Source of the DNA: Myxococcales bacterium
GTDB taxonomy: Bacteria > Myxococcota_A > Polyangia > Nannocystales > Nannocystaceae
Assembly: GCA_020633315.1 (NCBI GenBank)
Contig: JACKDV010000001.1
Coordinates: 186,001 to 250,000 of the forward strand
Direction of reading: 5' to 3'
Length of the DNA: 64,000 nucleotides
Made by a program: the position numbers and the translations under genes. Position 1 is the stretch's first letter. Each line of letters begins with the position of its first letter. Below the pieces are notes generated by a model, which made no database searches, had not been told where the DNA came from, and was given only the letters and a program-made list of their open reading frames with translations. Shown here piece by piece: positions 52,547 through 60,773 of this stretch.

Positions 52547-52873
52547 TGGTCGAGGTCGCTCGGGCTCGGCGGCGGGGCGGCGCCCGGGTGCAGGGCGAGG
52601 AAGGTGACGGCAGAGCGGCTCGGCGCGTCGAGGGAGGGGTGGACGAGCATGGTGGTGCGGGGGACTGTGGTCGGCCATGCGAAGGGGGAGCCACCCATCG
52701 GTGGGGTTGCTGAGATCCTTCTTCCCCTCTGCAGCCTCCGGCGAGGCGAAGCCGAGCCCATCGTCACCGTGCTCCAGTATCCTCCGTCGGCGCCCGGGTG
52801 ACGAGGCGCCGCTCGTCCTCCCCGCGAAGGTCGATCGGCTCCCCTTGTCGGCCGACGGGAGGGAGCCGCACGC
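52547..52873. other. Intergenic stretch without recognisable feature
   Basis: This 327-bp gap lies between the convergent membrane-protein gene and the 2OG oxygenase gene. Short open frames exist (for example 52604-52801 on the plus strand), but they have no start-site support or protein-like pattern. I see no strong hairpin or repeat. It may hold terminators for both transcripts. Confidence 0.5.
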
Positions 52874-53539
52874 TCAGGCCGCGCGCTCGAGCCACAGGTT
52901 GAAGGCCACCGTGATGCGCGGGACCTCGATGGTGTGCGGCGTGGTGTAGTGCTGCAGCCAGCCCGGGAACAGCACCATCAGTGACTCGGCCGGGCGCACC
53001 CGCACGCGGGGCGTGAGGCCCGGGGCCGTGCTCGCGCCCCGCCAGTAGTCGATGGGCCCCCGGGGGTCGAGGAAGCACAGCTGCCCCTCGTCGTCGGAGG
53101 TGGCGAGGCGAGGATCGACGCACGCGTAGTAGACCCCCGAGAGCACCGCGTCGGGGTGACAGTGGGGCCGATGGAAGGAGCCCCGACGGTGTACGTTGGC
53201 CCACCCCCGCAGCCGCAGCTCGCTGCCCGCGGTGGCGACCCCCAGCGCCTCGAAGGCCTGGGTGCCGATCCGCTGGATCGCACGAGTGAGCGGCTGCAGG
53301 GGATCGGCCCCCGAGGTGAAGATGTTGCCCTCGGAGTGCCAGCCCCCGAGGTTGCTCACCGTCACCCCGGGGTCTCGCCCCGCGAGCTCGAGGATCCACT
53401 GCACCAGCGGGGCGTTGGAGCCGCGGAGCTCCGTCGCCCGGTGCTGGAAGATCGGCGTGGAGAAGCGCTGCTGCAGCTCTAGAGCCGCCGGCTCTCCTCC
53501 GTCATCGCGTTGGTCTGTTGCTTGCTTCGGTGTTCCCAC
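52874..53539 (-). CDS. 2OG-Fe(II) oxygenase (PF13759-type)
   Basis: About 221 aa from GTG 53539. The body reads FSTPIFQHRATELRGSN, then the conserved GSFHRPHCHPDAVLSGVYYA (HxD-type iron site with the HPD context), and near the end GWLQHYTTPHTIEVPRITVA followed by NLWLE. That end carries the third His and the 2OG-binding Arg. This fits the TIGR02466/2OG-FeII_Oxy_5 group of putative prolyl/protein hydroxylases. The start is unsure: a CTG nearer the family N-terminus is possible. The frame overlaps the upstream lipoprotein gene by 61 bp if GTG 53539 is used. Confidence 0.8.
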   Translation of the reverse strand: MGTPKQATDQRDDGGEPAALELQQRFSTPIFQHRATELRGSNAPLVQWILELAGRDPGVTVSNLGGWHSEGNIFTSGADPLQPLTRAIQRIGTQAFEALGVATAGSELRLRGWANVHRRGSFHRPHCHPDAVLSGVYYACVDPRLATSDDEGQLCFLDPRGPIDYWRGASTAPGLTPRVRVRPAESLMVLFPGWLQHYTTPHTIEVPRITVAFNLWLERAA

Positions 53540-53883
53540 AGCACCTCCAGCCGCTTGGCGGGTGAGTCGTGATGCCAGTCGTGGCAGCGCCCCAGGGTTC
53601 GGTAGGCGACCAGCAGGTCGGCGGCCAGGTCTGCCGCCCGCGGGGGCGGTGGCGGCGGAGTGATGTAGCGACGCAGATCCTCGATCACCGCCTCGCTCGG
53701 CGCCGCGGGGCACCCCGGGGGCGCCGTCGCGGGCTCGGGCCCGGGCGCTGCCGCCCGGGCCTGCGAGACCACCTGCATGCTCCCCGCCCCGTCGCCGCAT
53801 GCCAGCGTGCCGCCGAGCACCAGCAGCAGGAGCAGGCGGCCGTACCCGTTGCGGGGCTCAGTCGACTTCGTTGTCGAGGTCAT
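53479..53883 (-). CDS. Small lipoprotein
   Basis: A 134-aa product with a lipoprotein signal (RLLLLLVLGGTLACGDG). A Pro/Ala-rich middle follows, with helical C-terminal sequence (ADLAADLLVAYRTLGRCHDW) and EVLWEHRSKQQTNAMTEESR. Function is unknown. It overlaps the S8 protease gene by 26 bp upstream and the oxygenase gene by 61 bp downstream. It lies in a tight sigma-protease-lipoprotein-oxygenase operon on the minus strand. Confidence 0.65.
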   Translation of the reverse strand: MTSTTKSTEPRNGYGRLLLLLVLGGTLACGDGAGSMQVVSQARAAAPGPEPATAPPGCPAAPSEAVIEDLRRYITPPPPPPRAADLAADLLVAYRTLGRCHDWHHDSPAKRLEVLWEHRSKQQTNAMTEESRRL

Positions 53884-56224
53884 CGTTGGCTCCGCAGAAG
53901 GTGTAGGTGTAGCCGTAGTTGAGGCTCGACAGCCGGATGGGATCGAGCTCGATCTGCATGCACCGACCGCCGAGGCTGACCTCCGAGTCGAGCAGCGTGA
54001 CCATGTGGTTGATCTCGTACAGCGAGTCGAAGCGGGTCGCCTGCTGGGTCCCCTGGTCGACCACGCACGAGCCGTTGACCTTGTCGCGCACGCGGATGCG
54101 CAGACCGACCTGCCCTACCTCGGACTTGTTGCGCATCGGCTCGTACTGCATCATGGTGCACTTGACCTGCTCCGTGCCCGCGGGGATCTCCATGATCGTC
54201 TTGTAGGTGTCGGTGGTGTTCACGAAGCTGTTGGCCAGCGAGAGCCAAGCATTGGGGTGGGTGGCCTTGACGCGTCCGAAGCCGAATTCCTTGTCGACAC
54301 CGCAGCGCAGGTAGTCGCCATAGGTGCAGGCACCCGGCCCCAGGCCGTCGGTGCCCCGATCGGCCATGAAGAACAGCAGCGCCGCCAGTCGCCCGGCGTT
54401 GGCGAAGTAGGAGCCGCCCGTCTGCAGGTACTTGTCGCGCAGCATGATGGCCATGCCCGCGACGAAGGGCGCCGCGAAGCTGGTGCCGCTGCCCTCGGTG
54501 GTGACGATGGTGCCGTCGTCGTTGGTCTGCCGCGCGGTGCGGTAGCTGATGTCGGCCGGGGCCACCAGGTCGACCAGCGACAGCGCGTCCGAGACGAACA
54601 CCGCGCTGCCCCCCGTGCCGAAGGTGGCGTCGGCCCCTCCTGCGCCCGAGTAGCCCGCGCGCGCCGTGGAGTGGTAGGTCCCGCAAGAGCCGGGGTGGAT
54701 CGCACCCACGGTGACCGCCAGCGGCGTATCGCCGGGCGAGGAGATCCGGCACAGGTCGCCGTTGCCACCGTTGCCCGTGATCTGCACGGGCAGCACGCCC
54801 GCCTCGAACGCGATCTCCAGGCCGTCCTCCATCACGTTGCTCGAGGTGATGTTGCAGTTGCCGCCCGTGACCACGGCGTCCCACCACACCGAGCCGTTGG
54901 TCACGTCGTGCTCGGTGCAGGTGTTGCCCGCCATGCAGTCGAACACATCGGGCGCCTGCACGTAGCTGCTGATCACCAGGTTGGAGACGTCGGCCTCGTG
55001 GGCCACGCCCGTGGCCAGGTTGCGCCAGTCGGGATCGAGCGCGGGCTCGCCGGGGCCGTTGGGGTTGTCCTGGTCCTGGTAGTAGCCCCCCGCCGCGATC
55101 GAGGTGACCTCGGTGGCGTGCGAGTCCTCCGACCCCACGAAGTTGTCGGTCCCCGTGCAGCCCGAGCCGCTCGTGCAGTCGTACTTGCCCCACACGCGCT
55201 CCTCGAACACACAGCCGACGCTCTCGTCGAGGAAGCAGGCCTCGTCCTCGGGAGCATCCGTCTCCCACACGCCGATCTTCAGGGGCGCACCCGACCCGCC
55301 CTCGCCGTGGTAGCCGGCGTCGCTCAGCAGGTTGGCGTTGGTGCAGACGTCGCCACGCAGGGTGCCCAGCGACAGGAAGCCGAGCTGGGCCGGGCTGTCG
55401 ATGTTGATGCGGTTGGCCAGCGCGTGCTCGCGGATCGCGGTCACCTTCCCCGCGGGCAGCGAGGCCACGACCCAGCCCGTCATCGGATGCTCGCCCAGCA
55501 CCCTGCCACCCGCCCGCTCGATCTCGTCGAGCAGCGCCCGCGCGTGCTCCTTCAGCTCGGTGCGACGCTCCTCGTGCGCGGCCCAGCGGGCCTCGCTGGC
55601 GAAGCGGAGCTCGTCCTCGCCGGCGAACGCCGCGTGGGGCACGTTGGGCAGCGGCTGCGCATGGTAGCCCGTCACCTCGATCGCGATGTCGACCATCTCC
55701 TCGGGATCGAGCCCGGACAGGTGCGCGTCCTGGACCTCGAGCTCCTCGTGGGTGGCCTCGGGCTGCTGCGGCTCGGCGGGGGTGAAGGTCTTGCGCCACA
55801 CCCGGTAGTGGTGGGTGAGGGTGCCGTCCTCGTTCTCGGTGACCATCGCCTCGTCCTGGTACAGCACGCCCTTCGCGGCGGAATTCCAGGGGCTGGCGAG
55901 GTGCTCCTCGGCCTCGAGGGGCAGGCGGCCCTCCTCGGCGAAGTCGAGGATGTTGCCCTCGGCGTCGGTGCGGCGGGTGGAGTGATAGACGAGGCCGTCG
56001 GCCGTGAGCGCATCGGGCCGGTCGAGCGCTTCGTGAGCGGGGTGCTGCTCGCCCTGTACGAGGACGAGGTCGCCGTCGCGCTCGTCATCGAGGCGGTCGT
56101 TGGTCTCCGTGTCACAGCCGGTGGCCACCAGCAGCATCGACGCATACGCGAGGGGGCGCAGGGGGGAGCGGATCGTCCCGCGTGGGTGGTCTACGTGGAG
56201 GGTTCGTTCGTCGAGCTTCGTCAT
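53858..56224 (-). CDS. Subtilisin-like (S8) serine protease lipoprotein
   Basis: The 788-aa product starts at ATG 56224 (MTKLDERTL) with a lipobox near residue 43 (ASMLLVATGC). A ~270-residue propeptide region follows. The catalytic triad segments are visible: Asp in LKIGVWETDAPED, His in GSEDSHATEVTSIAAGG, and Ser in GSGTSFAAPFVAGMAIMLRD. The Asn of the oxyanion hole is in QITGNGGNGDL. A beta-rich C-terminal domain (from about 660) follows. The gene begins 4 bp after the sigma-factor gene stop and overlaps the small lipoprotein gene by 26 bp. A start far upstream is excluded because it would overlap the sigma gene. Confidence 0.9.
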   Translation of the reverse strand: MTKLDERTLHVDHPRGTIRSPLRPLAYASMLLVATGCDTETNDRLDDERDGDLVLVQGEQHPAHEALDRPDALTADGLVYHSTRRTDAEGNILDFAEEGRLPLEAEEHLASPWNSAAKGVLYQDEAMVTENEDGTLTHHYRVWRKTFTPAEPQQPEATHEELEVQDAHLSGLDPEEMVDIAIEVTGYHAQPLPNVPHAAFAGEDELRFASEARWAAHEERRTELKEHARALLDEIERAGGRVLGEHPMTGWVVASLPAGKVTAIREHALANRINIDSPAQLGFLSLGTLRGDVCTNANLLSDAGYHGEGGSGAPLKIGVWETDAPEDEACFLDESVGCVFEERVWGKYDCTSGSGCTGTDNFVGSEDSHATEVTSIAAGGYYQDQDNPNGPGEPALDPDWRNLATGVAHEADVSNLVISSYVQAPDVFDCMAGNTCTEHDVTNGSVWWDAVVTGGNCNITSSNVMEDGLEIAFEAGVLPVQITGNGGNGDLCRISSPGDTPLAVTVGAIHPGSCGTYHSTARAGYSGAGGADATFGTGGSAVFVSDALSLVDLVAPADISYRTARQTNDDGTIVTTEGSGTSFAAPFVAGMAIMLRDKYLQTGGSYFANAGRLAALLFFMADRGTDGLGPGACTYGDYLRCGVDKEFGFGRVKATHPNAWLSLANSFVNTTDTYKTIMEIPAGTEQVKCTMMQYEPMRNKSEVGQVGLRIRVRDKVNGSCVVDQGTQQATRFDSLYEINHMVTLLDSEVSLGGRCMQIELDPIRLSSLNYGYTYTFCGANDDLDNEVD

Positions 56225-56228
56225 CGAG

Positions 56229-57032
56229 TCATTCCTTTGGGGGTCTGGGCGGGCTGCGCGGGCTCGTGCGGGGTGCACCCACGGGGGGCGCTCCGGGTGG
56301 TTGGGCCGACGCAGCTCGCCTCGTACCCTCCTGTAGGGCGAGGCGAGCCGAAGAGTTGGACATGCAATCGGAGCGACCTGGGGTGGCCCTGGTGATCGGG
56401 CCCAGGGGCCGCCCGCGGATAGGCGCACACGGGGGTGAGAGCCGACGGCCCGCGTCGACGAGGCGCTCCTGCAGCCGCTGCTGCCGCTTGTAGAGCGCGG
56501 CGTCGCTCAGGCCGAGCCGCCGCGCGAGCTGGCGGACCGTAGCCGTGCCCACCACAACCTCGAGCAGCAGCGCCTGCTCAACGCGACCCGGCGGGGGCCG
56601 GACCGAGTCGAGGGCTCGCTGGATGAGCAGGCGATCGTCGACCGTGGCCAGGGACGCGCGGGGATGGTCGTCGTGGACGTGGGCCGGCACGGCGGCCCGC
56701 CGACGGGCCTCGCGTAGGATCGCCACGGCCTGCTGACGCGCCAGTGAGCGCAGGAAGGGGCCGAACGCACCGCGACCCGGGCAGAAGTAGCGCAGGCGAC
56801 GGCGTCCGTCGTGGAGCAGGCGGCACCAGATCTCCTGCGCGACGTCACGAGGATCGACGTCGATGCGCCCACGCGCAACCGCCCGCACGGCGATCTCGAG
56901 GACCTGGGGCTGGAAGTACGCGCAGAGCCGCTGCAGCGGCGCGGCGCACCCGGCCAGCGCGTCGTCGATCTCCTCGTCGAGGGCGAGGGGGGCCCCTCGA
57001 GGGGGCAGTCGAGCTCGGATCACCGTCATCAC
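56229..57032 (-). CDS. Divergent sigma-70-family transcription factor
   Basis: About 267 aa. Sigma region 2 (LCAYFQPQVLEIAVRAVARG, then VDPRDVAQEIWCRLL, FGPFLRSLARQQAVAILREA) and region 4 (RVEQALLLEVVVGTATVRQL, ARRLGLSDAALYKRQQRLQE) are present. Region 2.2 is less standard than in the two other sigma factors of the window. A ~70-residue Pro/Arg-rich tail follows region 4. The GTG/ATG pair at 57032/57029 is the start. The stop lies 4 bp before the S8 protease start, so the two form an operon. It lies downstream of the SIR2-like fragment and the CRISPR operon on the same strand. Confidence 0.82.
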   Translation of the reverse strand: MMTVIRARLPPRGAPLALDEEIDDALAGCAAPLQRLCAYFQPQVLEIAVRAVARGRIDVDPRDVAQEIWCRLLHDGRRRLRYFCPGRGAFGPFLRSLARQQAVAILREARRRAAVPAHVHDDHPRASLATVDDRLLIQRALDSVRPPPGRVEQALLLEVVVGTATVRQLARRLGLSDAALYKRQQRLQERLVDAGRRLSPPCAPIRGRPLGPITRATPGRSDCMSNSSARLALQEGTRRAASAQPPGAPPVGAPRTSPRSPPRPPKE

Positions 57033-57125
57033 GCACGCACCCGCCCCCCGCGTCGTGAGGGAGGGCTCGAAGCGGTAGTGAGAGCACTCGGGACTTTGGT
57101 TCGAACGCGGCCGAAGAAAAGGTCA

Positions 57126-57410
57126 TCAGGAGAACCTGTGGGTGATCTCGGGGAGCGCGCCGAGACAGTGATGAGCTACGTGGCCGAGGGCCAGCTGGTC
57201 GTGCTCCCCTTCGAAGGGGAGCCGCTCGATCCGCTGGGCTTGGAGCCGGGCATCCTCGAACATCTCGCGCTCCGCCTCGCGGACGATGCGGTAGTGCAGG
57301 TAGGGCGATTCCATCAGCACCTCGGCCATCCAGTCGAGCAGGCTGCTCCAGTTGGGGTCGTCCAGGCCCGCGCCGTGACCCACGAACACGAAGGTCCGCA
57401 GCAAGGCCAT
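57126..57410 (-). pseudogene. Truncated SIR2-like domain (SIR2_2 type) fragment
   Basis: The 94-aa frame begins MALLRTFVFVGHGAGLDDPN and continues SSLLDWMAEVLMESPYLHYR. This is the pattern of the SIR2-like_2 domain (in defence NADases, FVGxGxxDPNFxxLLxWL and a following RHYxL). Only the C-terminal third of that domain is present, without the NAD-binding GAGAS segment. The frame upstream is open but does not look like SIR2. I read it as a remnant of a defence gene. It sits between the CRISPR operon and the sigma factor, on the same strand. A functional short protein is also possible. Confidence 0.5.
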
Positions 57411-57645
57411 GGTCTCGGTTGCCGCTGGTCCACCAAGGAGGGGGGGCGAATTTCGAGGGTTGGATGAACGAGGCCCCTCCGATTCCTCATAGTGGGGAAT
57501 GAGCGGCGAGCCTTGCGAGATCCTGCCATGGCAACAGGCGTGCCCATCGTAACCGTCGGGTATTCGTGCAGCCGCAGTCGCGGTCGCTCTACGGTCGCAT
57601 CACGGCCGTGGGATTGCTAGCGAAGACCCCATGAGTCGTCAGGGG
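57411..57645. other. Gap between CRISPR operon and SIR2-like fragment
   Basis: This 235-bp gap has a short segment (57594-57627) with an internal CACGGCCGTG palindrome followed by GGATTG, which resembles part of a CRISPR repeat, but no second copy is seen anywhere in the window. No other feature is recognised. Confidence 0.4.
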
Positions 57646-58137
57646 TCAATGTCTCCGGTGAGCTCGATCATGACCATGACCGTTGCTTCGGCGAGGCTTG
57701 CCGTCATCCCGTGGGTCGCGGGCCGCGGTCCGGGTGACCGACATCCGTCGGAGCCAGCCGAGCTCGAGCATGAGCCGCTCGGGGGTGACTTCGGGGTCGG
57801 TAAGTACGCGTCGCTCGAGCCAGGCGATGACCTCGTCGAGCGAGCGGAGCTCGCGTTCGCGCTTGTTGTGCTTTCGCAGCGCTCTGAGGAGTGAGATCGC
57901 CTGTTGGCTGTCTCGGCACGTGAGGAGCGCATTGCTGGCCTCCGTCAGCCACTTGAGATGGTTTCGTTCGTGCAGCTTCGAGCTGACGGCCCACAGTCGC
58001 TTCATCTCGAATGAACGCAAGGTCATTGTCCCTGACCCGAACAGCTCGAAAAGAGCCTGCGCTCGCTCGTCCTTTGCCCAGTAGTCGTCGGAACTCCGGA
58101 AGCCCTCGACGGCTCGGTTCGGCAACCTCTTTGTCAT
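57646..58137 (-). CDS. Uncharacterised helical protein at the end of the type III CRISPR operon
   Basis: The 163-aa product starts at ATG 58137 and overlaps the upstream Cas7-like gene by 4 bp (ATGA). It begins MTKRLPNRAV and is strongly helical: DDYWAKDERAQALFELFG, FEMKRLWAVSSKLHERNH and SLLRALRKHNKRERELRSLD. The C-terminus is His/Arg-rich (GHGHDRAHRRH). It matches none of the usual type III proteins that I know. Csx19 is expected to be beta-rich, so this differs, and Cas11 is already present at 60751. Position and coupling say that it belongs to the effector. Its role may be as a second small subunit, regulator or ancillary protein. Confidence 0.75.
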   Translation of the reverse strand: MTKRLPNRAVEGFRSSDDYWAKDERAQALFELFGSGTMTLRSFEMKRLWAVSSKLHERNHLKWLTEASNALLTCRDSQQAISLLRALRKHNKRERELRSLDEVIAWLERRVLTDPEVTPERLMLELGWLRRMSVTRTAARDPRDDGKPRRSNGHGHDRAHRRH

Positions 58138-58994
58138 CCATTTCGGGGGTGGACGACGGCGATCTTGGGCATCTCCAGGGCCAGACGGCCGTAGTGATGG
58201 GCCTTCGCCGAGCCCACCTTGAGCTCGGTCTGTGGTGAGACGCCCAGGGCGCTCATCAGCCCCCCGAGCTCGGCGTTCGTGACGTTTGAGCAGACGACTC
58301 GGCCGGTGATCCGGGTGCCCGGGGCGAGCACCTCGGCCGCCTCGCCTCGACCCTCGGGGCGCGGAGCGCTGCCTTCGTGGAGCTTGCGGCCATGCAGGGT
58401 GTGGACCACGATGCGCCCCGTCGTTCCCGGAGGCTCGAAGCTCCCCAGGTGGTGCGGCCGTGGCGAGAACCTCTTGGGGAGCTCCGCTCGCTTCACCGAG
58501 CTCGCCGCGGCCACGAAGTCGTGCACCGACACCCGGCCACGCTGGGACATCTGACCGAACAGCGCGCACGCGGGGCACAGCTGGGGCGGGCGGCACACGG
58601 TGAACACCGGGTGGTCCTTCACGGCCTGGCTGAATTCGACTCGGTGACCGGGAAAGGTACGGGAGGGAAGGCGATCTCCGAGCATCGCTCCCTTGGGCGC
58701 CCGGCGCCCGGCACAGCTCCTGGTGATCGCCTCGTAGCGGGCTCGAAGCACCCCCTTCATCGACGACCCCGGGAGCACCGGATGCTCTCCCGAGCGTGCG
58801 ATGCTCCGCACGGCCTGGTTGGCGTGCAAGGTCCAGAAGCCCGAGCCCACGTGGACCGCTTCGAGGTTGACGTACTCGAGGTCGATGACGACACCCATGC
58901 AGCCCGGGGCGTGACGATCGAAGCGAGCCTGCTCTCGCTCGCGGCGCGCCACCGTGTCGGGGAGCGGGACGAAGCCGTAGCCTTGCCCGGGCAT
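58134..58994 (-). CDS. Cas7-family RAMP protein, type III (no visible catalytic Asp)
   Basis: The 286-aa protein has the RAMP pattern HPVLPGSSMKGVLRARYEA (GSSMKG near residues 76-81), a Zn-binding Cys set (Cys94, Cys134, Cys140, Cys143 in CPACALFG), and a C-terminal glycine-rich segment (TELKVGSAKAHHYGRLALEM). The position that carries the backbone-cleaving Asp in Csm3-type Cas7 reads NQAVRS here, so the acid seems absent. This suggests a structural or end-capping Cas7 (Csm5-like role). Its start ATG overlaps the upstream stop by 1 bp (TGATG), and its stop overlaps the next start by 4 bp. Confidence 0.85.
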   Translation of the reverse strand: MPGQGYGFVPLPDTVARREREQARFDRHAPGCMGVVIDLEYVNLEAVHVGSGFWTLHANQAVRSIARSGEHPVLPGSSMKGVLRARYEAITRSCAGRRAPKGAMLGDRLPSRTFPGHRVEFSQAVKDHPVFTVCRPPQLCPACALFGQMSQRGRVSVHDFVAAASSVKRAELPKRFSPRPHHLGSFEPPGTTGRIVVHTLHGRKLHEGSAPRPEGRGEAAEVLAPGTRITGRVVCSNVTNAELGGLMSALGVSPQTELKVGSAKAHHYGRLALEMPKIAVVHPRNG

Positions 58995-59953
58995 CAGCGG
59001 GCCTCCTGCGAGGCTCCGTGGAGCTGCCCGAGGGCATGCAGCCCCGCGTTGCGCCAGGCTCCGATGTGCTCCGGGTCGACCTCGAAGCGCGACGAGAGTC
59101 CACGAGGGGCCCCGGGGGCCGCGGGGAGCGGGTGCTCGGCGAACAGGCCGTAGTCTCGTCGGGTGGCGTCGTCGACGAGATCCCCGACCGCCTTCGGGCT
59201 CCGGGCGTGGCCCGTCCTCTGCTCGTGGACGAGGGAGAGGGGCGTGACCGAGACGACTCCCTGGCCGCGGCTCTTGCTGGAGCCGAGCTGCGCAAAGCCC
59301 TGGTCGAGCTCGTCGAACACCGTGAACAGCAGCCCCAGCTGCCAGGCCTGGTAGTTGTGCAGCGTGGCCTCGCCGTAGAAGCGAACGCCCACCGGAATCA
59401 CCTCTTGCTCGAACAGGGCCTTGCCCGCCACGGCCCCCGAGATCCGGTCGATCGCGATGCCGTGGCGTAGCTCCACCCGGTTGGCTCGCTCGAGGTTCGA
59501 GCGGTCGTCGTCGGAGAGCTCGCCTGCGCGGGAGAACGGGAACAGGTCCCGGAGGGCGCAGCGGCCCTTGATGGACAGCGACCCAAAGGCTCGACAGGCC
59601 AGGCAGTTGCGCTGATGGACCGAGGACGAGGGGACTTGCTCGCGGCCCTTCGGAGCGTGTCGTGCACAGCTCGCCCGGTGATCGAGCGGATCGCAGGCTC
59701 CGCTGGTCTCCTGGCCCCCGAGGTGGCGGAACGTCCGACCTCGCACCGCTGCCTCGGCGGCCGATCGAATCACGCCCTTGAGGCTCGATCCCGGGATGTA
59801 CACGGTGGTGCCATGCTGGACGTGGTTCGTGCGTACGCATGCGAGATCGACCGCCGTGGGATCGAGGCCGGTCTCGCCGGCTCGAATCGCCAGGGGGGTC
59901 ACGGTCTCCAGGCGAAAGCGCAGCAGGGCACGGTTGTAGCTAACCTTGAACAT
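58994..59953 (-). CDS. Cas7-family RAMP protein, type III (Csm3-like)
   Basis: The 319-aa protein has TVTPLAIRAGETGLDPTAVD, then VYIPGSSLKGVIRSAAEA (GSSLKG near residues 55-60), a Zn-site Cys set (Cys87, Cys96, Cys117, Cys120 in CLACRAFGS), IAIDRISGAVAGKALFEQE and GSSKSRGQGVVSVTPL. Asp36 in the AVDLACV context is at the place of the RNA-cleaving Asp of Csm3. In the crRNA-bound backbone it should cut target RNA every six nt. The C-terminal ~70 residues are extra and helical (LPAAPGAPRGLSSRFEVD). It overlaps the neighbouring cas7 by 14 bp. Confidence 0.88.
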   Translation of the reverse strand: MFKVSYNRALLRFRLETVTPLAIRAGETGLDPTAVDLACVRTNHVQHGTTVYIPGSSLKGVIRSAAEAAVRGRTFRHLGGQETSGACDPLDHRASCARHAPKGREQVPSSSVHQRNCLACRAFGSLSIKGRCALRDLFPFSRAGELSDDDRSNLERANRVELRHGIAIDRISGAVAGKALFEQEVIPVGVRFYGEATLHNYQAWQLGLLFTVFDELDQGFAQLGSSKSRGQGVVSVTPLSLVHEQRTGHARSPKAVGDLVDDATRRDYGLFAEHPLPAAPGAPRGLSSRFEVDPEHIGAWRNAGLHALGQLHGASQEAR

Positions 59954-60773
59954 CGGAACCTCCGTGCTGATGGGCGAGCGCGGCTCTCCACTGCTCGCGC
60001 TGGGTCTGGAGCTCCGCGGGCGTCCAGCGCGTTGGTGCCTGCCCGAGGAGGAGGGACTCGGCGGTGAACACCTCGCCGTCCTCCCAGTCGATCTCTACCC
60101 GGCCGAGCCCGCGGGAGCCGAATCCTCCGAGCACCGAGAAGCCCTCGGCGATCTGGTCCCAGCCGATCGTCAGCAGCCCCATCAGCCAGTCCTTGGGGTT
60201 CTCCACGAACACCTCGAGATCGAAGGACGTGCCCGCGGCGACCACCTCGAACTGGTACTTGCGGTTGCCGTACACGGTGACCAGGTCGCGGTCGATGGCG
60301 ACCCCATCGCGGATCTCGATCGGGCTCGGGCCGTCGTGGTCCCGGAGCATGGCGTCGCTGATGCGCACGTGACTGGCGATGGTTCGCGAGCCGAGCAGGC
60401 GACAGACGGCGCACACCCGATCGGAGTCGGCCTCGGCCCGCTTGCCTCGCTCGTGGGCCCCGCAGGCGGTGCGGGAGTGTCGATGTGCCACGTCGTCGTC
60501 GAGGGGGTCGCAGGACCAGATGCCGCGGGGCTCGTTCTCCGCCGCGCGCACGAGCGACTCGATCGTCGAGCGCAGGACGCCCTTGAGGCTGGCACCGGGG
60601 ATGAACGGCAAGCCTCGGCCGTCTCGGAGCACCGGGAGGTCCGCGACGTCCTCGGCTCCTCCCTGGGCCGCGCCCACGCGCAGCGCCGTGCGGGTACGGA
60701 GCTTGCCCTGCAGGCGCAGGCGACCGTCGAGGCGATGGAAGTCGGCCGGGCTATCGAGCATGACGACCTCCAT
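59940..60773 (-). CDS. Cas7-family RAMP protein, type III (Csm3-like)
   Basis: The 277-aa product is read from ATG 60773 (MEVVMLDSPADF); a longer start at 60815 overlaps the Cas11-like gene more. Motifs: GAAQGGAEDVADLPVLRDG (Asp45 in ADLPV at the catalytic place), LPFIPGASLKGVLRSTIES (residues 55-73), Cys88, Cys104, Cys121 and Cys124 (CAVCRLLGS) as Zn ligands, and GGFGSRGLGRVEI (216-228) as the RAMP glycine-rich loop. This is a typical Csm3-like backbone subunit. It overlaps the upstream small-subunit gene by 23 bp and the downstream cas7 by 14 bp, so the operon is tightly coupled. Confidence 0.9.
   Translation of the reverse strand: MEVVMLDSPADFHRLDGRLRLQGKLRTRTALRVGAAQGGAEDVADLPVLRDGRGLPFIPGASLKGVLRSTIESLVRAAENEPRGIWSCDPLDDDVAHRHSRTACGAHERGKRAEADSDRVCAVCRLLGSRTIASHVRISDAMLRDHDGPSPIEIRDGVAIDRDLVTVYGNRKYQFEVVAAGTSFDLEVFVENPKDWLMGLLTIGWDQIAEGFSVLGGFGSRGLGRVEIDWEDGEVFTAESLLLGQAPTRWTPAELQTQREQWRAALAHQHGGSDVQG

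Noticed and set aside
52604..52801. Small plus-strand frame in the 327-bp gap
   Set aside because: No ribosome site, no protein-like pattern and no coupling to a neighbour.
57594..57627. Single CRISPR-repeat-like segment with CACGGCCGTG palindrome and GGATTG
   Set aside because: No second copy exists in the window, and the gap has no spacer-like spacing. It may be chance.
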